This document shows, one piece after another, positions 41,753 to 51,284 of a DNA stretch of 64,000 nucleotides. Numbering within the stretch: position 1 is the first letter of the stretch; each line of letters begins with the position of its first letter. Source of the stretch: Strigamia acuminata (Eukaryota > Arthropoda > Chilopoda > Geophilomorpha > Linotaeniidae); contig OX442317.1 in NCBI GenBank assembly GCA_949358305.1, positions 10,482,186-10,546,185 on the forward strand, given 5' to 3'. The translations under genes were made by a program, and so were the position numbers. A model generated the notes under the pieces. That model was given only the letters and a program-made list of their open reading frames with translations. It searched no databases and was not told the DNA's origin.

Positions 41753-44023
41753 AGAGATCCCACTTTAGTTCCGAAAATATCTCCGAAATTACCAAGATAT
41801 GGCGCTAATGTAAAGAAATGGAAACAACCAAAATTATTAAAGGCACAGAGAGTTGGAAAAGGCAAAAGGACGCCGAAGGCACCTCGTTTAGTGGTTTCAC
41901 CTATTCCTATTCCTATTCCTGTTCCGATTCCTGCTCCAACACCTCCTAACCAACCCAGTTCTCCAAGCAAATCAGAAGTTTCCATTCCTTCAGCACCAAC
42001 TCCCCTCACTTCAAAACCAAAAGGAATACCCAAAAAATCATCTGGGATCCCCTCTCATATTTTACCTCCTCGTAAAAAAATTATTTCCACACCAACTTCG
42101 GTTTCCAAAATACCAACTCCACCAATTCCTAAACTTAAAGGACGACCCCGAAAGTCAGCTGGAATTCCCTCTCATATTTTGCCACCAAAACCAAAACCTA
42201 CCCCAAAATCAACGCCTATCCAAATTCCAAATTTTCCAACACCTTCTCCCACACAAACCATCCCAATATCACAATCTCCTATTCCTCCAACCTCTCCTGC
42301 GTCTTCGCCGTCTACGACAACTGATACAGCACCGACTGTGCCACCAGTGTTTGACCCCGGACCAGGGCCTTCTGGACACCAACTCCCCGATGGATACTCT
42401 TCCGAGCCGGACTCCGACACGTCGTCATCCGACACAGACAGTTTTAGTCCAATTCGGGACTTTCCTTCGCCGGTGGAGTATCCAGTGCCAAGAGGTGGAA
42501 TGCCTCGAACTCCGACAAGACTGCGCCCGAGATCTGAACGAACATTTACAGAATCAGACAGAAGGCTCACTGAAGCGGAGCAACAGGCTGAATTGGAACA
42601 CGATCCACCTATTGAACATCCACCATTTGAAATGCTTCCAGACGCCGCTGAAATAATAGCCGCACAGAGACAAGATCCGTGGTCGCGTGAGTTGATATAC
42701 TACTTAACTGCTCAAATGCTGCCGGTCGATCCAGTCGAAGCTGCGCAAATTCAAAAAGGCGCGCAAAATTTTGGTATGCATAAAGATATGTTGTGTCGTT
42801 TTCCACCAGTTCACATTAATGAAATACGCAAGAGGCGTCAAATCTATCTCCCCTTGGAATTGCGCGAACGATATTTCCGCGCAATGCATTACCCTCCAGT
42901 AGTGGGACACATGGGCAGAGAAAAAACCCTCCATCGTTTAAAGACGCGTGTATATTGGCCCAAAATGAGAGAAGATGTTCAAACTTGGATCCAGGTTTGC
43001 GAGGCTTGTCAACGCGCGAAACCATTAAATCGCTTGCCTTATGGCAAAATGATAATGTCGAGAGCGCGCCACTTGTTTTCCGCAATATACATTGATTACT
43101 ACGGCAAGAAACCACGTTCAGTGGGCGGCCATTGCTACGCCTTTGTAATGGTCGACTCAGCAAGTCGTTGGTTAGACGTAAGACTAACAGAAGATTCGAC
43201 TATCGCAACTTCAGTTGCGCAAATTCAGAAATTTACGAAACGCTGGGGTTTCCCCAAAATCATTATCAGCGACAATGCCCCCGCGTTCAGGTCACCTGAG
43301 TTTCGCAGCCAAATCCAGCAGTTAGGCGCAGTAAACCGCTACACTGCAGCGTACCACCCCCAAGGCAATATTGCCGAACGCCTGAACCAATCCTTAAAGA
43401 ACTGCATTTTAGCTTACATAGACGACCACGACAGGTGGGATGTAAATATCGGCTATTTTGTTTTGGCAATCAATTCGGCGTACCAAATTTCGTTAAAGTA
43501 CTCTCCATTTAAGTTAGTTACAGGCCAAGAAGCCAGATTCCCTGGTGATATTGATAGTGACACAGATGACGGGGAACCTTTACCACCATCTGAGGCTGAA
43601 AACCTCCATGAGCAAATGCGCACCATGCGAGAAAGGGCGATGAACAATTTGCGCGAATCCCAGATCCGCCACAAAAAATGGTTCGATTTAAAACGTCGCG
43701 CTCATGACTTTCGCCCTGGCGATTGGGTGACGTTGCGCAATCGACAACCCTCTTCCGCCGACAGACAGTTTGCAGCAGGCTTACGCCAGCGAACTGAAGG
43801 AGTCTACATCATTCATAAATTGGTGGGCCCCAACACTGTTATCTTAATGGACCAAAATGGCAGAAAAACACAACCATACAACGTTGTTGAACTTCGCCAT
43901 TGGCATTTTGCGCAAATTAATTTTCTAACCCTGAAAGATGTCGAAATCATCGACAAGCATGTCGAAAATTATACTGCTAACACACTAGATATTTTTACTG
44001 CTTATTTTCTTTCTTTCAAATAA
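41753..44023 (+). CDS. Gypsy-2 pol part 2: integrase, same frame after one UAA
   Basis: The frame continues directly from the UAA at 41750 without another stop. A GTG at 41891 is the first alternative start and no ATG leads the domain, so independent initiation looks unlikely. The first 230 residues are basic and Pro-rich, with repeats such as IPSHILPP. They are followed by the HHCC zinc domain (HYPPVVGHMGR, CEACQ) and a catalytic core. Counted from 41891, its D401, D461 and E496 sit in DD35E spacing. A C-terminal SH3-like segment (FRPGDWVTLRNRQ) is present. The enzyme inserts the element into the chromosome. It is either a readthrough product or the downstream half of a pol gene broken by a point mutation. 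Confidence 0.93.
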   Translation, partial: RDPTLVPKISPKLPRYGANVKKWKQPKLLKAQRVGKGKRTPKAPRLVVSPIPIPIPVPIPAPTPPNQPSSPSKSEVSIPSAPTPLTSKPKGIPKKSSGIPSHILPPRKKIISTPTSVSKIPTPPIPKLKGRPRKSAGIPSHILPPKPKPTPKSTPIQIPNFPTPSPTQTIPISQSPIPPTSPASSPSTTTDTAPTVPPVFDPGPGPSGHQLPDGYSSEPDSDTSSSDTDSFSPIRDFPSPVEYPVPRGGMPRTPTRLRPRSERTFTESDRRLTEAEQQAELEHDPPIEHPPFEMLPDAAEIIAAQRQDPWSRELIYYLTAQMLPVDPVEAAQIQKGAQNFGMHKDMLCRFPPVHINEIRKRRQIYLPLELRERYFRAMHYPPVVGHMGREKTLHRLKTRVYWPKMREDVQTWIQVCEACQRAKPLNRLPYGKMIMSRARHLFSAIYIDYYGKKPRSVGGHCYAFVMVDSASRWLDVRLTEDSTIATSVAQIQKFTKRWGFPKIIISDNAPAFRSPEFRSQIQQLGAVNRYTAAYHPQGNIAERLNQSLKNCILAYIDDHDRWDVNIGYFVLAINSAYQISLKYSPFKLVTGQEARFPGDIDSDTDDGEPLPPSEAENLHEQMRTMRERAMNNLRESQIRHKKWFDLKRRAHDFRPGDWVTLRNRQPSSADRQFAAGLRQRTEGVYIIHKLVGPNTVILMDQNGRKTQPYNVVELRHWHFAQINFLTLKDVEIIDKHVENYTANTLDIFTAYFLSFK

Positions 44024-44739
44024 TTTTTCTATTTATTTTTCAAAAAAAAAAAAAAAAAAAAAACCAAAGTAATCCGGTGTAATTCCATCGTTACTTTAAA
44101 GAAAAATTTCATTTATGTTTTTATGTTTCTTTATTCTTAAATATTTTATGTTTTATGTTATTCGTTTTACGTTTCATATTTGTTCATTTCAAAATTGACT
44201 AAGTCCATTTCCAGTGAGGACAAAATTGCCCACTAGAGTGTGACACTTTTAATTGCATTTTCAAAACACCACGTGTTTAGATTATTTATTTTCCCAAATT
44301 ATTATTTCCATTTAGTTATATGTACCTATGTGTGTCTAGATTTGCATATGCTAAACTTTCTCATTGAAGATCAATGTTAAAATTGACTATTCCTTCTAGA
44401 ACATTCATTTACAATCTTTCGTTAACTTCCAATTCTTCACACTAGAGTACGTCGTTCTATTAAAACAGTTACGACTATAGTCTCTAACACCCACACCTTA
44501 TACCCATGTGCTCATATGACACCTGTGTGAGAAAGTTCTCGAAGCGTTTGACACTTGTGCATTCTTCTCCTATGGATTAACTTCATGTGTTGACTTTCGT
44601 GTGTTGTGTTGTGTGCGCGTTCATAATTTGCGCAATTCTAATTGTAAGTAACGTTTGTGATATGTTCATTGTTTCAATTTGTGTATATAACCCCAATGAT
44701 TGAAATCAATTAGGCACAATTACATCTCGTTGAGACAAC
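44024..44739 (+). promoter_or_regulatory. Gypsy-2 intergenic region with poly(A) run and TATA-like box before ORF3
   Basis: The 716 bp between integrase and ORF3 begin with a 22-base A run at 44042-44063. Near the end, TGTATATAA at about 44682 lies some 57 bp before the ORF3 ATG, with a TCAATTAG word 25-30 bp further on. A GTAAGT donor-like hexamer is at about 44645. Together these suggest that ORF3 is expressed from its own promoter or a spliced RNA. No experimental support exists in the sequence itself. Confidence 0.4.
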
Positions 44740-47523
44740 ATGGCCGACAAGCATGTGTGTCGTTGCAAAGAGGATTTTCCGGGCGAACCTTACCCGAAGA
44801 ACTTTGCCGAACCGCCACTCCACGCAGTCGGGCCGCCCAAATTTCCATGCTGGCATCCGAACGATCCACGTGAACACAGCTATCCCAACTTCGAGATATG
44901 CCCGGTTTGTTCCGGATACGGGTACGAACTGGTTGTTTCAGGCTTGGATAAGATTTGCCGAGCGTGTGACGGGCGGGGCGATCTTCGACGCGGATTTCAT
45001 CGTGTGTGGATGCGCCAGATTTATGGCTGGTGCCTGTTTCGTCGCGTGCAGGACAAAGTTTATCTAATCGGGGTGGAGTTTCCACAATTTCGGCCACCAA
45101 ACGGTACACCAGCCATGGTGCAAAGATTCCGCGCCGGTCATTTCAAATATTGGCATCGACTCCAGCGAGAGGCGCGACAAGTGAGGATCGTGCCCAGAAG
45201 TTGGATTTACCCGACAGCCGAGTTAATGCGCGTTACATTTGCGCAAGTGCCGAATTTGCTCGCCGACGAGATCGCCGGTTTGGACCCGATGGACCAGGAG
45301 CAGCGGGAAGTTGACGAGGCACAACCGACGTTGCCCCAATTCTTCCACAGCTTTCCTGGGACCGATGCGAGTCTTCAAGAGCAAATCAGCATTGCATTGG
45401 AGTCGCTGGGAGACCTCACCACTATCGACGACAACTCTGATACCGCGCTGCCATATTTTTACCAACGTAGGCCACCATGCTCGATAAATCGAAATCCAAA
45501 TCGAGAGCAACAATTAGCCATCAAGGTGCGCAACACTTTGGCAACATCGTCATCGGCGCTCCCGCACGACCCAACTCGCGACACGGAGACGGAACAATTC
45601 GTGCCCAGACCTTCGGCCGAGACGGTTGCCAAAGCAGCCGAAAAGATGGCGACGCTCACCATTACCACCAAGGAGGACACCGAAAGTTTGTACTCAAATT
45701 CCACTGTGTCTAACGTTGAATTCTCCACTCCACCAACAGAAATGGTGCTACGACCAGTGCCACAACTGCAGTTTATTCCTGAATCACCAGTGTTAGCGGA
45801 CGATTCTGCGCAAGAAACATTGCGCAAAGAGAACATGGACGATTCTCAACAATCTGTTGTGACCGCTAGACCTACGGAATTTGACGTGCAATCCACCATG
45901 AGTGTGACCCCGTCGATTCTGGACATCACCAACGAAATTCGCGGTAGTGTTCCCACCGCCAAAATAAGTGATGTGCGCAGACTGGAACGAAAGATGATTG
46001 ACATTCGCGACATCGACATTCCGTCTGCCAAAACTGACTTTTCTCGGCCACGCGGACCGCCATTGAGCGCTAGACTGACACCAGCCGTAAACGCGCCGTC
46101 ATCAGCGTCGACGCCGAGTTTACAAATTAACCCTGATATTGACAATTTAAATATTAATTTATCTGCCGATCTTTTTCCAGCTTCGACCGTCTCTGCTGCT
46201 TCGGCCGATGTATTTTCACAAACGTACACGATCTCGCCAATTGCACCAGCAACCGAAGTTCCAGCGTGTCAGCAGGCAAAACCTTCAAAAGTTCCAACTT
46301 TGCCAGTGACGCCGATTACTTATGCGCAATTTCCAGGGCGCAATGTAACTACGACAACGACGTCCGGCGCCAACTTTAACATGTCAACCACCACGGCTGC
46401 CACCGCCAAGATTCCCGTAACCTCGACTAGCGTTTCGAGCACATCATCTTACCGGTCCCGACTCGATTGCGCAATTCCAAACATCGGAACTGGACTCTCG
46501 TTTAAAAAAGTCGCTTCTCGTTGCGATTTGGCTTTCGATAAGTATGGAGTAACCCAAAAACCCGCCAACTCATTCGAAGTCATTGAAGAATTTCTACGAA
46601 AATACGAGGTTCAGATCTCCATTGAGGGACCCGGAGTGTCCCAAACTCGCTTCCAAATTCCATGGAAGGCCTGGAATGCGCTCATCACCTTCATGATGGT
46701 GGAGGATTTCAGCATTTACCAGGGAGACTTCCGCATAACCCAGAAGGAGATGATGGACAGGCGGCCCCACATCGCGCGCCAAGTTGCAAAACGAATGTCC
46801 GAATGCGGCACATACGATTCCGAGACAGCAATCGAGATGCTCGTGTGGATTTTGCATCGAGAAATCTCCGTCCATCTTTACAAGATTCAGGATACCAGGG
46901 ACTATCACAACATGATGGAGGAGAAGAGACGCCAAGAACGAGACGCGGAATTCGAATTGGAAAAAACCCGAGTTGCAGAAGCTCACCGCAAAGCAGCCGA
47001 ACGCGAAGCTCGTGAGCAAGCAGAAAAAGAGGAAGAAAAGAGACGGTCGGATGAATTGCGCCTTCAAGAATTGCGCAATCTGATGACAGATTCAGGATTT
47101 TACCCGATGACCGCACCATCTATCCCACCGGCCCAAGGATCACAAATTTGGGATGACACGCCTCCTCGCATCACCTTGGAGCTGCTCCCCAGTTTGTTGC
47201 CACCAGCTGCGGTCGAGTGTAATTTCGCAAATGCCAATGGACCATGTCTCCAATTTGGGATGTCTGCTGCATCGGTCCGCCAACTTTTTCAATCACTCGC
47301 GTCCGCCGACCTCCGTATGAGACCAGAAGAGGCCAAACCCCTCCTCCATTCCTTGTATCTCCGATATGGAGAACTCTTTTTAGATCACTGCAAAAATGAA
47401 ATTAACAGGCAAGGTGCCACAAACTACCGGGACGCAATGAGAGTTGTGGTTAACGTGGCTCTCAACATGATCAAATCATTTCGGATGCCGGCCCCGTGTA
47501 GAACCTTGTCAGGTAATCCTTAA
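44740..47523 (+). CDS. Gypsy-2 ORF3, 927-residue zinc-finger and coiled-coil protein, unknown function
   Basis: An intact ATG-started ORF in the env position. Residues 54-61 and 73-80 form two CxxCxGxG motifs (CPVCSGYG and CRACDGRG), the pattern of DnaJ-type zinc centres, and C7/C9 precede them. Residues about 200-590 are a Ser/Thr/Pro-rich disordered linker. Residues about 590-720 look folded, with Trp and Phe in regular spacing. Residues about 735-800 are a strongly charged Glu/Arg/Ala coiled coil, followed by a folded C-terminal segment. There is no signal peptide, membrane anchor or protease site, so it is not an envelope. It may be an RNA- or protein-binding cofactor of the element (inference). 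No clear alignment to gypsy-1 ORF3 is visible by eye. Confidence 0.8.
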   Translation: MADKHVCRCKEDFPGEPYPKNFAEPPLHAVGPPKFPCWHPNDPREHSYPNFEICPVCSGYGYELVVSGLDKICRACDGRGDLRRGFHRVWMRQIYGWCLFRRVQDKVYLIGVEFPQFRPPNGTPAMVQRFRAGHFKYWHRLQREARQVRIVPRSWIYPTAELMRVTFAQVPNLLADEIAGLDPMDQEQREVDEAQPTLPQFFHSFPGTDASLQEQISIALESLGDLTTIDDNSDTALPYFYQRRPPCSINRNPNREQQLAIKVRNTLATSSSALPHDPTRDTETEQFVPRPSAETVAKAAEKMATLTITTKEDTESLYSNSTVSNVEFSTPPTEMVLRPVPQLQFIPESPVLADDSAQETLRKENMDDSQQSVVTARPTEFDVQSTMSVTPSILDITNEIRGSVPTAKISDVRRLERKMIDIRDIDIPSAKTDFSRPRGPPLSARLTPAVNAPSSASTPSLQINPDIDNLNINLSADLFPASTVSAASADVFSQTYTISPIAPATEVPACQQAKPSKVPTLPVTPITYAQFPGRNVTTTTTSGANFNMSTTTAATAKIPVTSTSVSSTSSYRSRLDCAIPNIGTGLSFKKVASRCDLAFDKYGVTQKPANSFEVIEEFLRKYEVQISIEGPGVSQTRFQIPWKAWNALITFMMVEDFSIYQGDFRITQKEMMDRRPHIARQVAKRMSECGTYDSETAIEMLVWILHREISVHLYKIQDTRDYHNMMEEKRRQERDAEFELEKTRVAEAHRKAAEREAREQAEKEEEKRRSDELRLQELRNLMTDSGFYPMTAPSIPPAQGSQIWDDTPPRITLELLPSLLPPAAVECNFANANGPCLQFGMSAASVRQLFQSLASADLRMRPEEAKPLLHSLYLRYGELFLDHCKNEINRQGATNYRDAMRVVVNVALNMIKSFRMPAPCRTLSGNP

Positions 47524-47696
47524 TAAACAATAACAATTTCTTCAAATTAGATATTCTACGGTGACAACAACATCACTCGGAAAACCGTAGGACCACCTAT
47601 TTTGCGCCACCATTCTCTTTGCGCAATTAAACCAACAAATCACCACCAACAGTGTCTTTCATCATTTCTGCTCATCAGACGGTATGGGAATATTTC

Positions 47697-48010
47697 CTTA
47701 CAGCGCCCGTGTAAAATTTCTCATCTGAGTTACGGAACTGGTCTTATTCTCATCCTCACATATGAGCCGGAAATTAAAAGTATTTCATCTCAGCTATTCG
47801 TTTGGTGCCCCGAGAACAACTCCTTGTAGCGCCCGCCTAAAATTTCTCTACGGAGTTGCGGAACTGGTTTTGTTTCTCGCCACCATGATGGATGCGAGTG
47901 AAATATTTCATCATAAAAATTCATCTCACACGTCCTAGAGCATCAATTTCTTATAGCGCCCTCCTAAAATTTCTCTACGGAGTTGAGGAACTGATTTTGT
48001 GTTCTAGCCG
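47697..48010 (+). repeat. Tandem ~125-bp repeats in the gypsy-2 3' region
   Basis: Three units begin near 47697, 47823 and 47950. The best conserved part is TAGCGCCCGCCTAAAATTTC followed by TCTACGGAGTTGCGGAACTG in units two and three, with a more diverged first unit. The third unit is incomplete. Repeats at this place in an LTR element might be RNA export or packaging structures or protein-binding sites. Confidence 0.8.
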
Positions 48011-49364
48011 TTGTATTTGTGTTTCTCATCATCATCATTTTGTGTTAAGTGTTCTTCAACAAGTGTAATATTCCACAAACTGCTGGAAACATTTATTGCG
48101 CAAATTTATCTGATCTTCATCACCGCTGGATAAGTGCTCCAAAAGTGAAGTGTTAATTTTATTATGTTTATTTTTAAATACTTTAGCATGAACAGTTAGC
48201 CGAACAATTACGAGACTTTTATTTGCTATAGTGTTTTCTCCATTATTATTGTTTCCATTATTATAATTTAATTATATTGTGATATTTTTGAATTTAAATC
48301 CTGATTTATTCCAGAAATTATTCTAATTATTAGAACTCCTCAAAATTGAGATGATTAAATTTAATTTTAGTTTGTATTATTTGAATTACTGGAATAGATC
48401 ATGATAGTGATAATTATTTGTGATATTCATAATTGTGATATATTATTGTGATTTTTCAAATTTAGTATTTATTCAATTTTCATAATACCTAATATTTCTA
48501 ACTGTGATAATTTTCCCGTGGCAACCGGTCCGGTTGTGCATGAGGATACCTTAATCCCCATTTTTATTATTTCCCTTTAATGATTCCAAATAGTGTCATG
48601 TTTATATTTTTTGTTTATCGCGCCAACATTGCGCAATTTTCATATTTTATGTTTATTTCTCCTATCATTCCTTATATACCTACCTGATGTTAAGTCTACA
48701 TACATGTATGGTATCCCTTACCTTGTTTTGTTTCGCGCATTCATTTGCGCCATTTTCCTAAAAAAAAAAGGTATCCAATCCGAATAAAACCCCCTGTTCG
48801 TAAGATAAACTCTCTTGTGACGTTCTTTATTTGTATTATTTTTTCGTGTTTAAAATTTATCCGCGTAGAAATTTATTGCTTCGTTTTACAAAGCAAATGG
48901 GTAAAATATTTTTATTGTGATGACTTAAATTGAAAGTGTATAGCCTCAAGTCCGTCCTATCCTAAAAAATTTAGTCCATGTCCTCCCGTGAGTGTCGCGT
49001 GTTTAGTTAGTCTTGTCTTCGTCCTTCAAAATTGTTTAATCTTTATTCGATGAGTTTTATACGGTTTATTTAAAAAGTTTGTTTATTTTTGATTTATAAT
49101 TTTCATTTACAAGTCGGTCGGTAGATTTATTCTCAAGCTTCCTGATGAGTTAATTTTTGTTATTATTATTTATCTGGTGACGACCCCTAAATTCTCATAA
49201 TCATCATATTTAGTCAAGATCTTATTTAATCAAGAGTATGTTAGTCTAGACATTTGTTTCACATATTTAACCAAGATTGTATTTATTGTTGTATTGTTTT
49301 GAGTGAGTCTCTCTCTCTTTGCCTTTATTTCAACAACTATAATAAAGGTTTAAGGGGAGGGGGA
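48011..49364 (+). other. Gypsy-2 non-coding 3' region and polypurine tract
   Basis: About 1.35 kb of AT-rich, ORF-poor sequence. It ends in AAGGGGAGGGGGA (49352-49364) directly before the 3' LTR, the plus-strand primer. TGCGCAA words persist here, marking it as element DNA. Confidence 0.75.
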
Positions 49365-50041
49365 TGTCACGGGCACGTCTACCCGCCTATTTTTATTTTA
49401 GAATAACCCAATCTTATTTCTTATAATATTTTCTTGTTTCTCTCACTCGTGATGATTCATCTCGCTTACTCATCTTCAGTTAATGAATGCGCAATCTGGA
49501 TGATGCGCATATCATTATTCCTACAATTGAACTCCTATTTTCACCTTTCCACCCCCTTCTCTAATTGATCTGACCAGTCACATGACTGAGTTTTCTTCTT
49601 TCCAATCATCCTAAGTTTAATCACTTCTTCTTATGCTCTCTACTGGATAACACCAATTTCCTTTAGTAACATTTAGATTTAGTCCTCTATTATTTGCGCC
49701 TTCAACAAGCGCTCCTACATCCAACCCTATTGCGCTATTTTCTAAGCCGACATCTTTTATATTATCATTGCCCGATGATATCCCCTTTCCACTTTAGGTT
49801 TATATCACCGTGCTTCCATTCTTTTATGCCTACAAACACCCGTCGTAAGCAAGGAACTGTCCAATATAAATTATGTTAGTCAAACGCGAGTATTAGGTTT
49901 CCTGAGTTTCTGGATGTCCACATTTGAAGGAAACAACGTTTAGGGAAATCTACGAACTTTGCCCATTACTATTGCGCGAATTAGTTTTTGCGCGATATTT
50001 GTTTAGAATTAATTATACCAACAGAATTAATCGTGACAACA
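49365..50041 (+). repeat. Gypsy-2 3' LTR
   Basis: 677 bp, beginning TGTCACGGG and ending GACAACA. It has one base difference by eye from the 5' LTR. It supplies the polyadenylation region of the element transcript. Confidence 0.95.
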
Positions 50042-50770
50042 TATTTCGAAATGGCCCTTTTTGGCCGAAAAATGCATTTTCAGGCGAAAGAAATATTTTT
50101 TTAAGAACAAACTAATTCATTTTTTGAAGAAAAAAAATTAGATAAAAACATGCATTTTTAAAGATAAAAATTCATCTTATGTATGTACCAAGGGGCCCTT
50201 TAACATCGGGTAGGACCTTACATATCTATCGATGCCCCCCTCACGACGACGACAAAATTCTGCGTCCACTAGTTCTGCCACTGATTGGGTCTCAAAAATG
50301 TCCTCCGAGAGATCGTGGCTTGCATGGCCTATACCTCTCGTGGGAATTCAATCTAAAGGGTCGTAGCCATGCTAAGTGTCAAAAATACAAAATACTAAAG
50401 TGCCAAACTTACAAACTTACTGGTTTGCTATTATCTCTATAGTCGTGATACGAAAAATTTTAATTTTGATAAAAAAAAAAGTAAATATCATTTATAAACC
50501 GAATAGAAAGTTGGATGAAGCGCACCAAAAAATCTCGCACAGGGCACCAGATGTGGTCCCGATATTGCGCTACTTTGATTCTCAATTTATAGGCGTATAT
50601 ATTTAATAGAAAAATAAAGAATTTTCTTTAAGATTTCAAATTACGATTGAAAATTCAAACAAAAATCACTTTACAATATTAAATAACACACGGCCCCTTG
50701 AAATAAATGTGGAAACAAACAAACAAACTAACAAAGATCACACTGTAGACATTTGCCCAGTAATTCATTC
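50042..50770. other. Interval between gypsy-2 and TXNL4B
   Basis: AT-rich DNA with a GC-richer patch at 50180-50340. No gene is recognised. The end of the interval is the likely 3' UTR of the minus-strand TXNL4B gene. Confidence 0.4.
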
Positions 50771-51284
50771 CTAAATATCTTTGTAGAGTAATTCATACTG
50801 CGACACGTCTGTGGATGCAATGGGACTTTTCACCATAACTTTTCCCTTCATAGCTCCTCTGTAGATAGTTTCTGTTAAATCGATAAAATCCTGCTTGTTT
50901 TTAAACGTTCCTACAAATTTCGTGTGATCAGGTGTGTTGTAGTCGACTTTGATGTGCTGAGCATTGAAAAAGAAAACTGTCGATGGAGATATTGTTATGT
51001 CGAAATAATCGCGGTAAACGGGCACTGCATTCATTTCAACCGTAAAGATCTCCGCCATGTTAGCCAGAAGTGATGACGATTTATACAACTAAAAAAAAAA
51101 ACAGAAAAAAAAAATGAATGAATGAAGTAAAATAACCATCACGTCTACTTACTATTTCATCTAGCTGCATTGTTATCGATTCCGATTCCTTGCCAAACCG
51201 TAAAATAACGATGCGATCTTCGGTTTGTCGAATAGCTTGGTCTATATCACGTTTTGTTATTAATTTGTTAAGGAATAAACTCAT
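50771..51284 (-). CDS. TXNL4B: Thioredoxin-like protein 4B (Dim1-family splicing factor), two exons
   Basis: Exon 1 is 51153-51284 and exon 2 is 50771-51088. The 64-bp intron has a GTAAGT donor and a T-rich tract before AG; phase 0. The product is 149 residues, the usual length of TXNL4B. It starts MSLFLNKLITKRDIDQAI and ends YELLYKDI. The family signatures VLRFG-like (VILRFGK), PSTVFFFN, DHTKFVG and YRGAM are all present. The protein has a thioredoxin fold without the redox CxxC. From knowledge of the family it is a nuclear U5-snRNP-associated protein of pre-mRNA splicing that binds PRPF6. The gene lies head to head with the membrane sushi gene, about 1.3 kb apart. Residues such as VDYNTPDHTKFVG distinguish it from TXNL4A/Dim1. 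Confidence 0.95.

Larger units (their letters stand above)
35699..50041 (+). mobile_element. Gypsy-2: full-length Ty3/gypsy retrotransposon with a third large ORF
   Basis: The element is 14343 bp. Its 677-bp LTRs (35699-36375 and 49365-50041) differ at one base by eye. It has a TGG-started primer site directly after the 5' LTR and a purine tract directly before the 3' LTR. Coding order: gag (36474-38381), PR-RT-RNaseH (from 38276 in the -1 frame, to 41752), integrase (same frame, to 44023), then ORF3 (44740-47523) and 1.8 kb of non-coding 3' DNA. No target-site duplication is visible: the 5' flank reads TTAAAT and the 3' flank TATTTC. The length is large for the family because of ORF3 and the long 3' region. 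Near-identical LTRs mean a very recent insertion. Confidence 0.95.

Noticed and set aside
41536-42570. Gly-rich minus-strand ORFs (165 and 132 codons) opposite gypsy-2 pol
   Set aside because: Antisense of the Pro-rich pol linker; the Gly repeats mirror Pro codons.
45459-47119. Several 100-157-codon ORFs opposite or overlapping gypsy-2 ORF3
   Set aside because: Shadow frames of ORF3 without domains or start context.
44740-47523. ORF3 of gypsy-2 as a retroviral envelope
   Set aside because: No signal peptide, no transmembrane helix, no furin-like or fusion segment; cysteines form a DnaJ-like zinc motif.
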